Part shown: one piece after another, positions 42,933-52,074 of the stretch
Layout: each line of letters opens with the position of its first letter
Numbering within the stretch: position 1 is the first letter of the stretch
Assembly (NCBI GenBank): GCA_041441465.1
Contig: JASDSY010000024.1
Location: 1 to 64,000 of the forward strand
DNA from: JASDSY01 sp041441465
GTDB lineage: Bacteria; Muiribacteriota; UBA9980
DNA length: 64,000 bases
Direction of reading: 5' to 3'
Translations under genes and position numbers: made by a program
Notes under the pieces: model-generated
What the model saw: only the letters and a program-made list of their open reading frames with translations
The model's database searches: none
What the model was told of the DNA's origin: nothing

Positions 42933-44612
42933 TTAAAATTTAAGCTGGGTTTCTATGTTTATCGAGTCGACAAGGCGCGCCGAGTTGTCCGGAATGTGGC
43001 GCAGTTCGTAAATCATGCATGAAGAATCCGAAATGTCATATTTTGCTTTAATGCCATAAATTGCGCCGTTCATAGGTGTCGAGCTGTAATAAATATTTTT
43101 TCTGTCGTAATTGAATGATAATTTCAATTTGTTATATTCAAGTCCGGTGTAATCGACGCCGAGTGAAAGATGCGGTACGAGATTAGGCGCATAATCTTTC
43201 TCGTATGAGGCTCTTACCGTGTACGAATCGTTAACTTTTAATTTTATTTCATTGAACCAGCCGGAATACTTGTCGCCGGTATTGCGGAGTCTTAAAAGTG
43301 CGCGCCCTTTGTAATGCCTTTCCATTTCATAAAGCGTATCGAAGTAATTAGGGATATAATTCGAATCTATAATTCTGAATTCATTTTTAAATGTGAGGTC
43401 GTTCACCTCAGTTACGATGCCTGTATGCATGCCTTTTCCGAACCCGTCAATCGAGCCTATTTCTTCGTAGATTTTGAATTTAGTATTTTCTTTAGTGACT
43501 ATAGGAATAGCCAGGTGCGCCGACCATACGCTTATATTATCGTTATATAATCCCATGTTCACTTTATTGTCTGAAATGTATTGCGCTCCGACCTGCAAAT
43601 TATCATGCGGCATAATTTCTCCTGAAATGCCGTATATTCCAGGCGAAGCCACATCGTCGATGAAAAGTTTTACTGTATCGTCATAACCTGAATTCCATTT
43701 AAAAAGGCCGCCTACTTTTTTGTCCATCAAAGGATAACGCAGGTTGCCGCAGTAATTTCTGAAAATAGCTCCTGAGCCTAATGTTATGTCGTCGAGCATT
43801 TCGATTCTGACCTGATAGCGGTCTGTCGGGCCGCCGTAATAAATGTAATATATTTTCCTTATATAGTCTGAAACATCATCCCAATCGCGTTTGCGCAGGT
43901 TATTATTTTCGTCGAAATAAAATGTAAGATCATAAGCGAAACTTAGTTTGTCGTAAGAAAACCTGGGGATAAAGCCGAGCTTGGTCCATAATTTGCGTGT
44001 TCTCATGTCCGGGTCTTCAAGAGAATTAGCGCCGATGGTTAAATAAAGCCCCGGCATCCACTTGAGGCGGGAATCCGTGTCGCCCCAATATTTTTTGAAC
44101 ATTCTTTTGAATTTTGAGTCCTTATATACGCCGTTTCCTTTTGAGTGCTCTGTGTATGCTTCGCTTTCGACCGCGGCGGGTTCTGAATATCTTTTAGCCG
44201 GAGCGACAGTGCTTTTGGCGGCAAGCGAATTTGTATATGCCGGCGCCGATTTTTTTATTTTAGCCTTTTCTTCTATTACCGAAACATCAGGATCGGTGCC
44301 GTTATCGGATGATTCGATTCTTATTTTCGATGACAGATCAGGGTTTGCCGTCGGCGTTTTAACTTTTTTCTTTTTTAAAGTTTTTGCGGATGCCGGTGAT
44401 TTTGCCGCTGCGGAGAGGGCCGGCGCATTAAATTTTGCGGCTGATTTGGCCGAGGCAGCGACGGCCGCCTTACCCTTTTTCGAGACGCCTTTTTTTCTTT
44501 TGCCTATAGCTGCCGCGGCTGCCTGATCGAGCGGAATAAGTACGGACGAAACGAATGATATTAAAACGGTCATGATAAATATCAAACGCAATTTAAAAAG
44601 TTTTTCGAGCAT
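42933..44612 (-). CDS. Putative outer-membrane beta-barrel protein with Ala/Lys-rich linker
   Basis: 559 residues. Signal peptide 1-35. Residues 36-155 are a low-complexity Ala/Lys/Ser stretch likely spanning the periplasm. From about 185 to the end come regularly spaced amphipathic strands rich in aromatic residues (YLTIGANSL, YDKLSFAYDLTFYF, NIYYSSTPMNGAIYG) and the chain ends in ETQLKF; a C-terminal Phe is the outer-membrane insertion signal. This suggests a barrel of about 18-20 strands, perhaps a porin or exporter. AGAGGTG is 5 nt before ATG. No specific family is recognised. Confidence 0.75.
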   Translation of the reverse strand: MLEKLFKLRLIFIMTVLISFVSSVLIPLDQAAAAAIGKRKKGVSKKGKAAVAASAKSAAKFNAPALSAAAKSPASAKTLKKKKVKTPTANPDLSSKIRIESSDNGTDPDVSVIEEKAKIKKSAPAYTNSLAAKSTVAPAKRYSEPAAVESEAYTEHSKGNGVYKDSKFKRMFKKYWGDTDSRLKWMPGLYLTIGANSLEDPDMRTRKLWTKLGFIPRFSYDKLSFAYDLTFYFDENNNLRKRDWDDVSDYIRKIYYIYYGGPTDRYQVRIEMLDDITLGSGAIFRNYCGNLRYPLMDKKVGGLFKWNSGYDDTVKLFIDDVASPGIYGISGEIMPHDNLQVGAQYISDNKVNMGLYNDNISVWSAHLAIPIVTKENTKFKIYEEIGSIDGFGKGMHTGIVTEVNDLTFKNEFRIIDSNYIPNYFDTLYEMERHYKGRALLRLRNTGDKYSGWFNEIKLKVNDSYTVRASYEKDYAPNLVPHLSLGVDYTGLEYNKLKLSFNYDRKNIYYSSTPMNGAIYGIKAKYDISDSSCMIYELRHIPDNSARLVDSINIETQLKF

Positions 44613-44817
44613 TGAAGCACCTCTTTATTTTTTATAAATAATATACATAATCGAAATTGAAATGCGCTTTTTTGCGGTAAGCCCATTTCTATAAATTTCT
44701 TATCGGATAAAAATTGAATACTATTATTAACTTTTTTAATATCAATGTCTTGTAATTTTAAATTTAATATTGTAAAGTATAATTTGTAATTTAAAAATTC
44801 GACGGGCGGTGATTTTA

Positions 44818-45711
44818 ATGGAAGCGGCTATAATCGGGTTGGGGCGAATGGGAATGAATATGGCACACAGGCTTTGTGACGGCGGAATTAAAACGGTGTG
44901 CTGGAACAGGACGTCGGAAAAGATCCTCGAGGCCGAAAAATTTGGAGCTTGCGGCGTAATTTCAATAGATAAAATAAAAAACCATCTCGCTAAGAGAAGA
45001 ATTTATATAATAATGCTGCCTGCTGGCGAACCGGTTGACCATGCGATAGAAATGATAACGGCGAGCGCCGACCCCGGAGATATAATAATAGATGCCGGCA
45101 ATTCGAATTATAAAGATACGATGGCACGCGCTAAAAAGGTTGAAGAACAAGGGTTTTCGTATATGGATTGCGGCACTTCCGGCGGGATATGGGGATATAA
45201 GAATGGTTTTTGCCTCATGATCGGCGGAAACGAGGCTGATTTTAAATATGTGGATCCGGTTTTTAAAGCTCTGGCGCCGAAAAACGGATATATCTACGCA
45301 GGAAAACACGGCGCCGGACATTATGTTAAAATGGTGCATAACGGAATAGAATATGGAATGCTTGCCGCGTACGGCGAGGGTTTTGAATTGATGAAAAGCT
45401 CGGGGTTCGATTTGCAGCTTGATAAAATAGCGGCGCTGTGGAATAAAGGCAGCGTAGTTCGTTCGTGGCTCCTTGAGCTTCTTGAGGACGCCTTGAAAAA
45501 AAATCCCGATCTCGATGGAATTAAGGGATTTGTCGAGGATTCAGGCGAAGGCCGCTGGACTGTCCTCGATGCTATCGAAAAAGCGGTTCCTGCGCCGATA
45601 ATTACGATGTCTCTGCTGTCGAGGTTTGTCTCGAGGCAGGATGAGTCGTTTTCGGCGAAAGTGATCGCCGCGCTGCGAAATGAATTCGGCGGGCATGCCG
45701 TAAAAAAATGA
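44818..45711 (+). CDS. gndA: 6-phosphogluconate dehydrogenase, short (GndA) type
   Basis: 297 residues, the length of the decarboxylating NAD-type short 6PGDH rather than the 470-residue form. N-terminal Rossmann motif IGLGRMGMNMA; DAGNSNYKDT near 90, CGTSGGIWGY near 118 (substrate loop) and the catalytic KMVHNGIEYGM with Lys and Asn near 174. Oxidises 6-phosphogluconate to ribulose-5-phosphate and CO2. ATG at 44818 has GGGCGGTG upstream. First gene of a pentose-phosphate operon with zwf (86 nt) and pgl. Confidence 0.92.
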   Translation: MEAAIIGLGRMGMNMAHRLCDGGIKTVCWNRTSEKILEAEKFGACGVISIDKIKNHLAKRRIYIIMLPAGEPVDHAIEMITASADPGDIIIDAGNSNYKDTMARAKKVEEQGFSYMDCGTSGGIWGYKNGFCLMIGGNEADFKYVDPVFKALAPKNGYIYAGKHGAGHYVKMVHNGIEYGMLAAYGEGFELMKSSGFDLQLDKIAALWNKGSVVRSWLLELLEDALKKNPDLDGIKGFVEDSGEGRWTVLDAIEKAVPAPIITMSLLSRFVSRQDESFSAKVIAALRNEFGGHAVKK

Positions 45712-45797
45712 AACAATCAGGTCTTTTGATTTTTTATGTATCCGATTTTTCAGAAAAAGTGAAATAAAAAAAGTTAATTTAAGATTGCGAGAATGAA

Positions 45798-47315
45798 ATG
45801 AATGAAAATTCATATACGCCCGGAGCCGGCGCGTCCTGCATAATTGTGATATTCGGGATTACAGGCGACCTGGCGCAGAAAAAAATAATCCCTGCTATAT
45901 ATAACCTTTATTGCCTGGGGCTTTTAAATGAAAAAACTCATATTGTCGGTGTCGGACGCAGGCAGTATGAAGCGGGCGAATATTCGGAATATTTGAACGC
46001 TTCGATCGAGGCGGCCTCCGAAAAACGCAGCTTTTGTCTTGTAAATGAAAGAACGCGTTCTGAATTCATATCGCTTAACTCATATTTGCCGTGTGATTTC
46101 AGCCGTCTCGAGTCATATTCGTTCATTCGCGAAAGCCTGAAAAAAATAGCGGTCGATCATAAAATTTGCAATTTCTTGTATTACCTGTCAACGCCGCCTC
46201 AAAATTTTATTGAAATAATTTCAAATATAGGCGCTTCCGGATTATCGAAGCCTGATTTTCTCGATATATCATGCGCCGGTTCGTTCGTGCGCGTTGTCAT
46301 TGAAAAACCATACGGAAACGATTATAATTCGGCGCGCGATCTTAACGAAAAAATACTTTCGATATTTTCTGAAAACCAGGTGTACCGCATAGACCATTAT
46401 CTCGGAAAGGAAACTGTCCAAAATATAATGGTGTTGAGGTTTTTAAATAATATTTTCGAACCGGTCTGGAACCAGAAGTATATAGATAATGTTGAAATCA
46501 AGGTTTACGAATCGGGCGGAATAGGCAAGCGCGCTAATTATTTTGACAAAACCGGAATTATCCGCGATATTATCCAGAACCATTCACTGCAGATGCTATC
46601 GCTTTTAGCGATGGAGCCTACAATATCGATGGCGCCCGAGGATGTGAGAAATGAAAAATTGAAGGTGCTGTCGGCGATCAGGCCGTTTGACTGTCAAAAT
46701 CCGGAGTCTCAGATTGTGGCCGGTCAGTACGGCAAAGGGAATGCCGCCGGCAAGCCGGTTAGTTCCTATCTCGATGAACCTGGAGTAACACCGGGCTCGC
46801 GTACCGAAACTTTCGCCGCGATAAAGCTTTTTATCGATAATTGGCGTTTTTCCGGTGTGCCGTTTTATCTTGTCGCCGGCAAAAGGATGCCTGAGCGTGT
46901 CGCTGAGGCCGTTGTGACTTTTAAGCCGGTGCCGCATCTCATATTTAGAAATATGTGCTGCCGGAAAGACATTTTGCCTAATAAGCTCATAATAAGAATA
47001 CAGCCGGACGAAGGGATATCGCTTAAAATATTTTCTAAGACGCCCGGGTTTGGAATGGATTTACGGCCGATAACGCTCGGGTTTAATTACGCGGCTAATA
47101 ATGAAATTATGCCGGAACCGTATGAAAGGCTGATACTCGACGCTTCTAACGGCGATTCGGCGCTTTTTATGAGAAGCGACGAAATCGAGGCCGCGTGGAA
47201 ATATATTACTCCGATAACTGAATGCCTGAAAGAAGGGCGCATTGAATTGAAAAAATATAAAGCGAATGGTGAAATTCCTGATTTTAAAAGCCTGGTTTGC
47301 TCGAATAATCAATAA
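45798..47315 (+). CDS. zwf: Glucose-6-phosphate 1-dehydrogenase
   Basis: 505 residues, full length. Rossmann motif FGITGDLAQKKI near 19-30 and the signature RIDHYLGKETVQN (catalytic His/Lys region) near 200 are intact; VVIEKPYGND marks the substrate pocket. It feeds glucose-6-phosphate into the oxidative pentose-phosphate pathway, yielding NADPH. It lies between gndA and the lactonase gene, completing all three oxidative steps in one operon. Confidence 0.95.
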   Translation: MNENSYTPGAGASCIIVIFGITGDLAQKKIIPAIYNLYCLGLLNEKTHIVGVGRRQYEAGEYSEYLNASIEAASEKRSFCLVNERTRSEFISLNSYLPCDFSRLESYSFIRESLKKIAVDHKICNFLYYLSTPPQNFIEIISNIGASGLSKPDFLDISCAGSFVRVVIEKPYGNDYNSARDLNEKILSIFSENQVYRIDHYLGKETVQNIMVLRFLNNIFEPVWNQKYIDNVEIKVYESGGIGKRANYFDKTGIIRDIIQNHSLQMLSLLAMEPTISMAPEDVRNEKLKVLSAIRPFDCQNPESQIVAGQYGKGNAAGKPVSSYLDEPGVTPGSRTETFAAIKLFIDNWRFSGVPFYLVAGKRMPERVAEAVVTFKPVPHLIFRNMCCRKDILPNKLIIRIQPDEGISLKIFSKTPGFGMDLRPITLGFNYAANNEIMPEPYERLILDASNGDSALFMRSDEIEAAWKYITPITECLKEGRIELKKYKANGEIPDFKSLVCSNNQ

Positions 47316-47352
47316 TGAAGCTTTTTTGTTTTGAAAATTGAAAGTGTAAGAA

Positions 47353-48228
47353 ATGGCTGAAATCAAATATAAAAGATCTCCGAACATAGATGAATTGGAA
47401 AATGAATTCTGTTCATATTTTATTAATAAAATGAACGGTGTTTTTGATAACGGCAAAAAACAAGCAGTTGTTATGCTTTCAGGCGGCAAGACGCCGCTCG
47501 GTTTTTATAAAAAACTGTCTCTTGCGGTAAACGGCATTATTAAACCGGCCGGTGAAAATAATTACTGCCAATCTGAATTTCCGGATTTAAAAATTCCCGG
47601 CGTTAATTTTGATTTTGGAAAAATAACTTTTTTGCTTGGCGATGAAAGAAACGTTTCAGAAAATGACAGCGAATCGAATTTTGGCAATATAGTTAAAAAT
47701 TTATGCGGCGGCGTTATCGGCAAAAAACAGTTGCTGCCGGTAACGAATGGTTTTGAAATACCGGCCGTCTGTTCCAGGCGTTATGACGAATTAATAAAAA
47801 AAAATGCGCCCGGCGGCGTTATCGATTTATTGGTGCTCGGTATCGGCGACGACGGTCATACGGCATCGCTGTTTCCATGGACAATTTATCCGGTTTGTGT
47901 TGAAAATCATCTTATAAGCGGTATTGAAATCAGCGAAAAAAAATTGTGTGAAAATTCTCGCCATGCAAGTATCCCTCTTTTTATATCACATTATGTTCCT
48001 AGACTTTCTTCAGTCAGATTTACGATTACCGAAGAAGTGATAATAAATGCCGGGAATATCGCGGTAATTTTAACCGGCAAAAATAAAATCCGCGCGGTCG
48101 ACATGATAAACGATAAAAAACTGAGTTCTGCAGAAGTGCCGGCAAAATTGATATTTAAAGCGGCAAACCGCGGCGTGAAAAAAGAAGTTACTTTTTTTAC
48201 CGATATGGATTTTGAAATTTTGTTTTAA
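47353..48228 (+). CDS. pgl: 6-phosphogluconolactonase
   Basis: 291 residues, DevB/Pgl family (glucosamine-6-phosphate isomerase fold). Landmarks: MLSGGKTPLGFYKKL near residue 44, FLLGDERNVSENDSESN near 97 and LGIGDDGHTASLFP near 159, the last holding the catalytic His. Hydrolyses 6-phosphogluconolactone, linking zwf and gndA. Slightly longer than typical (about 240) owing to an insertion around 58-80. 37 nt after zwf. Confidence 0.92.
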   Translation: MAEIKYKRSPNIDELENEFCSYFINKMNGVFDNGKKQAVVMLSGGKTPLGFYKKLSLAVNGIIKPAGENNYCQSEFPDLKIPGVNFDFGKITFLLGDERNVSENDSESNFGNIVKNLCGGVIGKKQLLPVTNGFEIPAVCSRRYDELIKKNAPGGVIDLLVLGIGDDGHTASLFPWTIYPVCVENHLISGIEISEKKLCENSRHASIPLFISHYVPRLSSVRFTITEEVIINAGNIAVILTGKNKIRAVDMINDKKLSSAEVPAKLIFKAANRGVKKEVTFFTDMDFEILF

Positions 48229-48284
48229 TGCTGCTGAATTAAACTAAAAAAAATGATATTTCCATACAATAAATCAATTAAATA

Positions 48285-48313
48285 TTGACATTTTAAAAGC
48301 TATTTAGTAAAAT
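48285..48313 (+). promoter_or_regulatory. Promoter of the FecR-like/uvrA operon
   Basis: TTGACA (48285-48290), 17-nt spacer, TAAAAT (48308-48313). Start near 48320 gives a leader of about 120 nt before the ATG; the leader holds a short CCGCC/GGCGG hairpin near 48392-48414. No SOS box is recognised. Confidence 0.7.
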
Positions 48314-48441
48314 GAATCTTTTAATACCACTTCTAAACGATCATCAGCTGATTATTAAAAAATGATTCTTATTTACCATGAATAATTTAACGCCGCCGAT
48401 ATTTTTCCGGGCGGTTTTAAAATAACGAAGGAGAAAGTTCG

Positions 48442-49212
48442 ATGCCTCCAAAATTAGCGGAAATGAAGGTTCTTTCTGATGCTGACCGCCGTAAGATGCA
48501 AAAACAGCGTGAAAATGAAAAAAAACAGGTTGAAATTCAAAGCCAGGCTGCTGCAAGTAAATTTAAGCTTATAGTTATTGCAGTTTCGGTATTGGTTGTA
48601 ATAGTTATCGCAGGTACGATATTTTTCACGACTTCTCAGCGCAATGAAAAACTGCAGCAGAAAGAGGCGCGCCAGCTCGAGATAAAAAACCCGTCCGGCG
48701 AAATCATAACGCTTGATTCAAAAACTAACGTTTGGAGCAGGCCGTCTGAAAATAAGCTCGTTGAAAATGACGGGATCCGCACCGGCAAAAACGGAAAGGC
48801 CACCCTGAGTTTTATTAAGAACCGTTCCGTGAGGATGTCTGAAAATAGTGAGATTATAGTGAAATCCATAGCTATTAATCCTGATAAAAACGATTATCTT
48901 GATATAAAATTAGATTTTAACAAAGGCAGCGCGATTTTTGACATATTGCCGAATCCGTCGCTGCTGACAATCAATACCCCTTATTTTGAGATTCAGCTGC
49001 CGAAGGATTTCGGCGCGCTTTTCAAAGTTGTCTACGGTCAGAAGGATAAAGTCGATTTTGTAAGAGTGGCTGTTAAGACAGGCCGGGTCAGGGTAATGAA
49101 TAAACAAAACAAAAACGTATATGATGTAGAGGCGTTAAATGAACTTATAGTTGATAAGAATTTAAAATTTAGCAGTCCACAACGTTTTTCAGTTTCTTCG
49201 GAGGTTTTCTAA
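48442..49212 (+). CDS. Membrane-anchored FecR-like protein
   Basis: 256 residues. A charged, Lys/Gln-rich cytosolic segment (1-40) precedes one membrane span (41-62) and a periplasmic domain with the FecR pattern: LDSKTNVWSRPSENKLVENDGIRTGKNG then a beta-helical-like stretch RVAVKTGRVRVMN. FecR domains act as sensors or ligand-binding modules; no sigma factor or TonB receptor is near. It ends directly at the uvrA start (adjacent codons), so expression of the two is linked, an odd partnership. Confidence 0.78.
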   Translation: MPPKLAEMKVLSDADRRKMQKQRENEKKQVEIQSQAAASKFKLIVIAVSVLVVIVIAGTIFFTTSQRNEKLQQKEARQLEIKNPSGEIITLDSKTNVWSRPSENKLVENDGIRTGKNGKATLSFIKNRSVRMSENSEIIVKSIAINPDKNDYLDIKLDFNKGSAIFDILPNPSLLTINTPYFEIQLPKDFGALFKVVYGQKDKVDFVRVAVKTGRVRVMNKQNKNVYDVEALNELIVDKNLKFSSPQRFSVSSEVF

Positions 49213-52038
49213 TTGAGTCTTAAAGAAAGTATAGTAATAAAAGGCGCCAGACAGCACAACTTAAAGAATGTGTCGCTTGAAATTCCGCGCGATAAATTTG
49301 TGGTAATAACAGGACTTTCGGGGTCCGGTAAATCAACCCTGGCGTTTGATACTCTCTATGCCGAAGGCCAGCGCCGTTATATAGAATCTTTAAGCAGCTA
49401 TGCCCGGCAGTTTTTGGGAAGAATGGACAAACCTGACGTAGATTCGATCGAAGGCCTTTCTCCTGCGATTTCGATAGCGCAAAAATCGATATCTCATAAT
49501 CCGCGTTCGACGGTTGGAACTGTGACCGAAATTTATGATTACATGCGTCTTTTATTTGCTCGTATAGGCCAGGCGCACTGTCCTAACTGCAAAATTCCGA
49601 TTAAAAAACAGACTATACAGGACATAGTTGACAGGGTCAACGGTTATCCGACCGGCACCAAGATAAGAATCCTGGCGCCGCTTGTGCGCAGCCGCAAGGG
49701 ACAGTATCAGGATATATTGCAGAAAGTAAAAAAAGGCGGTTTTACCCGCGTAAGAATAGATTCTATCGAGTATGAGGATGATTTTACTAAAGTTAATCTC
49801 GATAAAAAGAAGAAACACACCATTGAAGTTATTGTCGACAGGCTTGTGATTAAGCCTGATCTGGGCAACAGGCTTCCTGCTTCGCTCGAAACGGCCCTGA
49901 AATTGGGCGAGGGTGTCGTAATAATTGATAAAGTCGGCTCAGAGGAAGAGGTCTATTCCGAAAATTATGCCTGCGTTCAGTGCGGTTTTTCGCTTCCTGA
50001 AATAGAGCCGCGCGTTTTTTCGTTTAATGCTCCGCAGGGCGCATGCCCGCAATGCCATGGACTCGGCGCGCGCATGGAAATCGACCCTAACCTTCTTGTG
50101 CCCGATAAGACAAAGAAAATAAAGGACGGCGCAATAGCGCCGTTTAAGGGCCAATCTAACTATTTTTGGAAAATATTATCGCAGGTAGCCGATCATTATG
50201 GTTTTTCGCTGGATACTTCGTGGGAGAAGCTTAAAAAAGAACATCAGGAAATATTGCTTTTCGGCACCGGCAGCGAAGAGATCAAGTTTAACATGACATT
50301 CAGCAACAGCAGCAGCTATACTTACAACCGCGCATACGAAGGTATAATACCTATACTTGAGAAGCGTTACGAACAGTCGCAGTCAGAGTCCGTAAAGGCG
50401 GAGATAATGAGCTACATGAGCCTTATAAACTGCCCTGAATGCTCTGGAAAAAGACTTAAAAAAGAGATTCTAGCGATACTTATAGACGGAAAATCCATCG
50501 CCGATATCGCCGCGATGTCTATAAAGCAGGCGCGTGAGTTTTACGAAACTTTAAAACTGATTCCGCGCGATTATCAGATAGCGCGTGAAATATTAAAGGA
50601 AATCGAAGCAAGGCTGAATTTTTTAATGCATGTCGGCCTTGATTATCTTTCATTAGACCGCGCCGCGGCCACTTTATCGGGCGGCGAGAGCCAGCGTATA
50701 AATCTTGCCTGCCAGATCGGGTCCGGGCTTGTCGGCGTGCTTTACATACTCGATGAACCTTCGATCGGCCTGCATCAGCGCGATAACGAGAAATTGCTCG
50801 AAACGCTTATGCGCCTTCGCGATATCGGAAATTCACTTGTTGTCGTCGAGCATGACGAACAAACAATATTGTCTTCTGATTATATTGTTGATATGGGGCC
50901 TGGCGCCGGAGTGAACGGCGGCAATGTCGTGTATGCCGGAACGCCTTCGGCTATGCTTGAAAATGCTGATACTCTCACAGCTAAGTATCTTAAAAGAGAG
51001 CTCGAGATAAAAGTCCCTAAAAAACGCAGGACCGGTAATAAAAATCAAAAGATCGAAATAATCGGGGCATGTGAAAATAATTTAAAAAACGTGGATGTTT
51101 CGATTCCGCTGGGCAAGCTCGTCTGCATAACCGGCGTTTCGGGTTCGGGAAAATCGACGCTCATAAACGAGGTTCTTTATAAGCACCTTATGCAGCATTT
51201 TTTCGAGACTAAAATAAAATCCGGAAAGTGCGATGCGATAAAAGGTCTCGAGTTTATAGATAAGGTTATAAATATAGACCAGTCGCCTATTGGACGTACG
51301 CCGCGGTCTAACCCTGCTACTTACATAAACGTGTTCAATAATATCCGCGAACTTTTTGCGCTCACTCAGGAATCGCGATCGCGCGGCTATACTTCCTCGC
51401 GTTTCAGTTTTAACGTAAAAGGCGGGCGCTGCGAGGCTTGCGAGGGCGACGGTATTTTGAAAATCGAGATGCAGTTTTTGTCGGATGTTTATATTGAATG
51501 CGAACAGTGCCACGGCCGGCGTTATAACCGCGAAACCCTCGAAATTAAATATAAAAACAAAAGCATAGCGGATATCCTGGATTCGACGGTCGAACAGATG
51601 GTCGATTTTTTCGAGAATATTCCGCAGATTCACCGTAAGTTAAAATGTCTTAATGATGTGGGCCTTGGATATATAACGCTCGGGCAGAGTTCGACAACTC
51701 TTTCGGGCGGCGAGGCGCAGAGGATAAAACTCGCCTGCGAGCTTTCAAAGGTATCGACCGGAAAAACACTGTACCTTCTTGACGAACCGACCACCGGCCT
51801 TCATTTCGCCGACAGCCATAGACTTATAGACGTACTCGGGCGGCTTGTCGACAAAGGCAATACCGTAGCGGTTATAGAGCATAATCTCGATGTTATAAAA
51901 ATGGCCGACTATATAATAGATCTCGGTCCCGAAGGCGGCACCGAGGGCGGCACGGTAATAGCCTGCGGCACTCCCGAAGATATTGTGAAGTGCCAGAAGT
52001 CGTATACCGGCAAATTCTTGAAGGATTATCTTAAATAA
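49213..52038 (+). CDS. uvrA: UvrABC system protein A
   Basis: 941 residues, full-length UvrA. First ATPase: GLSGSGKSTLAFDT near 34; zinc module C-x2-C near 251-280 (CVQCGF ... CPQCHG); signature LSGGESQRINLA; second ATPase GVSGSGKSTL near 647; second zinc finger CEACEGDG...CEQCHG near 739-767; signature LSGGEAQRIKLA. It detects bulky DNA lesions with UvrB, which is not in the window. TTG start right after the FecR-like stop, with GGAGG about 10 nt upstream inside that gene. Confidence 0.97.
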   Translation: MSLKESIVIKGARQHNLKNVSLEIPRDKFVVITGLSGSGKSTLAFDTLYAEGQRRYIESLSSYARQFLGRMDKPDVDSIEGLSPAISIAQKSISHNPRSTVGTVTEIYDYMRLLFARIGQAHCPNCKIPIKKQTIQDIVDRVNGYPTGTKIRILAPLVRSRKGQYQDILQKVKKGGFTRVRIDSIEYEDDFTKVNLDKKKKHTIEVIVDRLVIKPDLGNRLPASLETALKLGEGVVIIDKVGSEEEVYSENYACVQCGFSLPEIEPRVFSFNAPQGACPQCHGLGARMEIDPNLLVPDKTKKIKDGAIAPFKGQSNYFWKILSQVADHYGFSLDTSWEKLKKEHQEILLFGTGSEEIKFNMTFSNSSSYTYNRAYEGIIPILEKRYEQSQSESVKAEIMSYMSLINCPECSGKRLKKEILAILIDGKSIADIAAMSIKQAREFYETLKLIPRDYQIAREILKEIEARLNFLMHVGLDYLSLDRAAATLSGGESQRINLACQIGSGLVGVLYILDEPSIGLHQRDNEKLLETLMRLRDIGNSLVVVEHDEQTILSSDYIVDMGPGAGVNGGNVVYAGTPSAMLENADTLTAKYLKRELEIKVPKKRRTGNKNQKIEIIGACENNLKNVDVSIPLGKLVCITGVSGSGKSTLINEVLYKHLMQHFFETKIKSGKCDAIKGLEFIDKVINIDQSPIGRTPRSNPATYINVFNNIRELFALTQESRSRGYTSSRFSFNVKGGRCEACEGDGILKIEMQFLSDVYIECEQCHGRRYNRETLEIKYKNKSIADILDSTVEQMVDFFENIPQIHRKLKCLNDVGLGYITLGQSSTTLSGGEAQRIKLACELSKVSTGKTLYLLDEPTTGLHFADSHRLIDVLGRLVDKGNTVAVIEHNLDVIKMADYIIDLGPEGGTEGGTVIACGTPEDIVKCQKSYTGKFLKDYLK

Positions 52039-52074
52039 ATTCTAAGTTACTGATAATTAAGCGTAAGGCGAATC

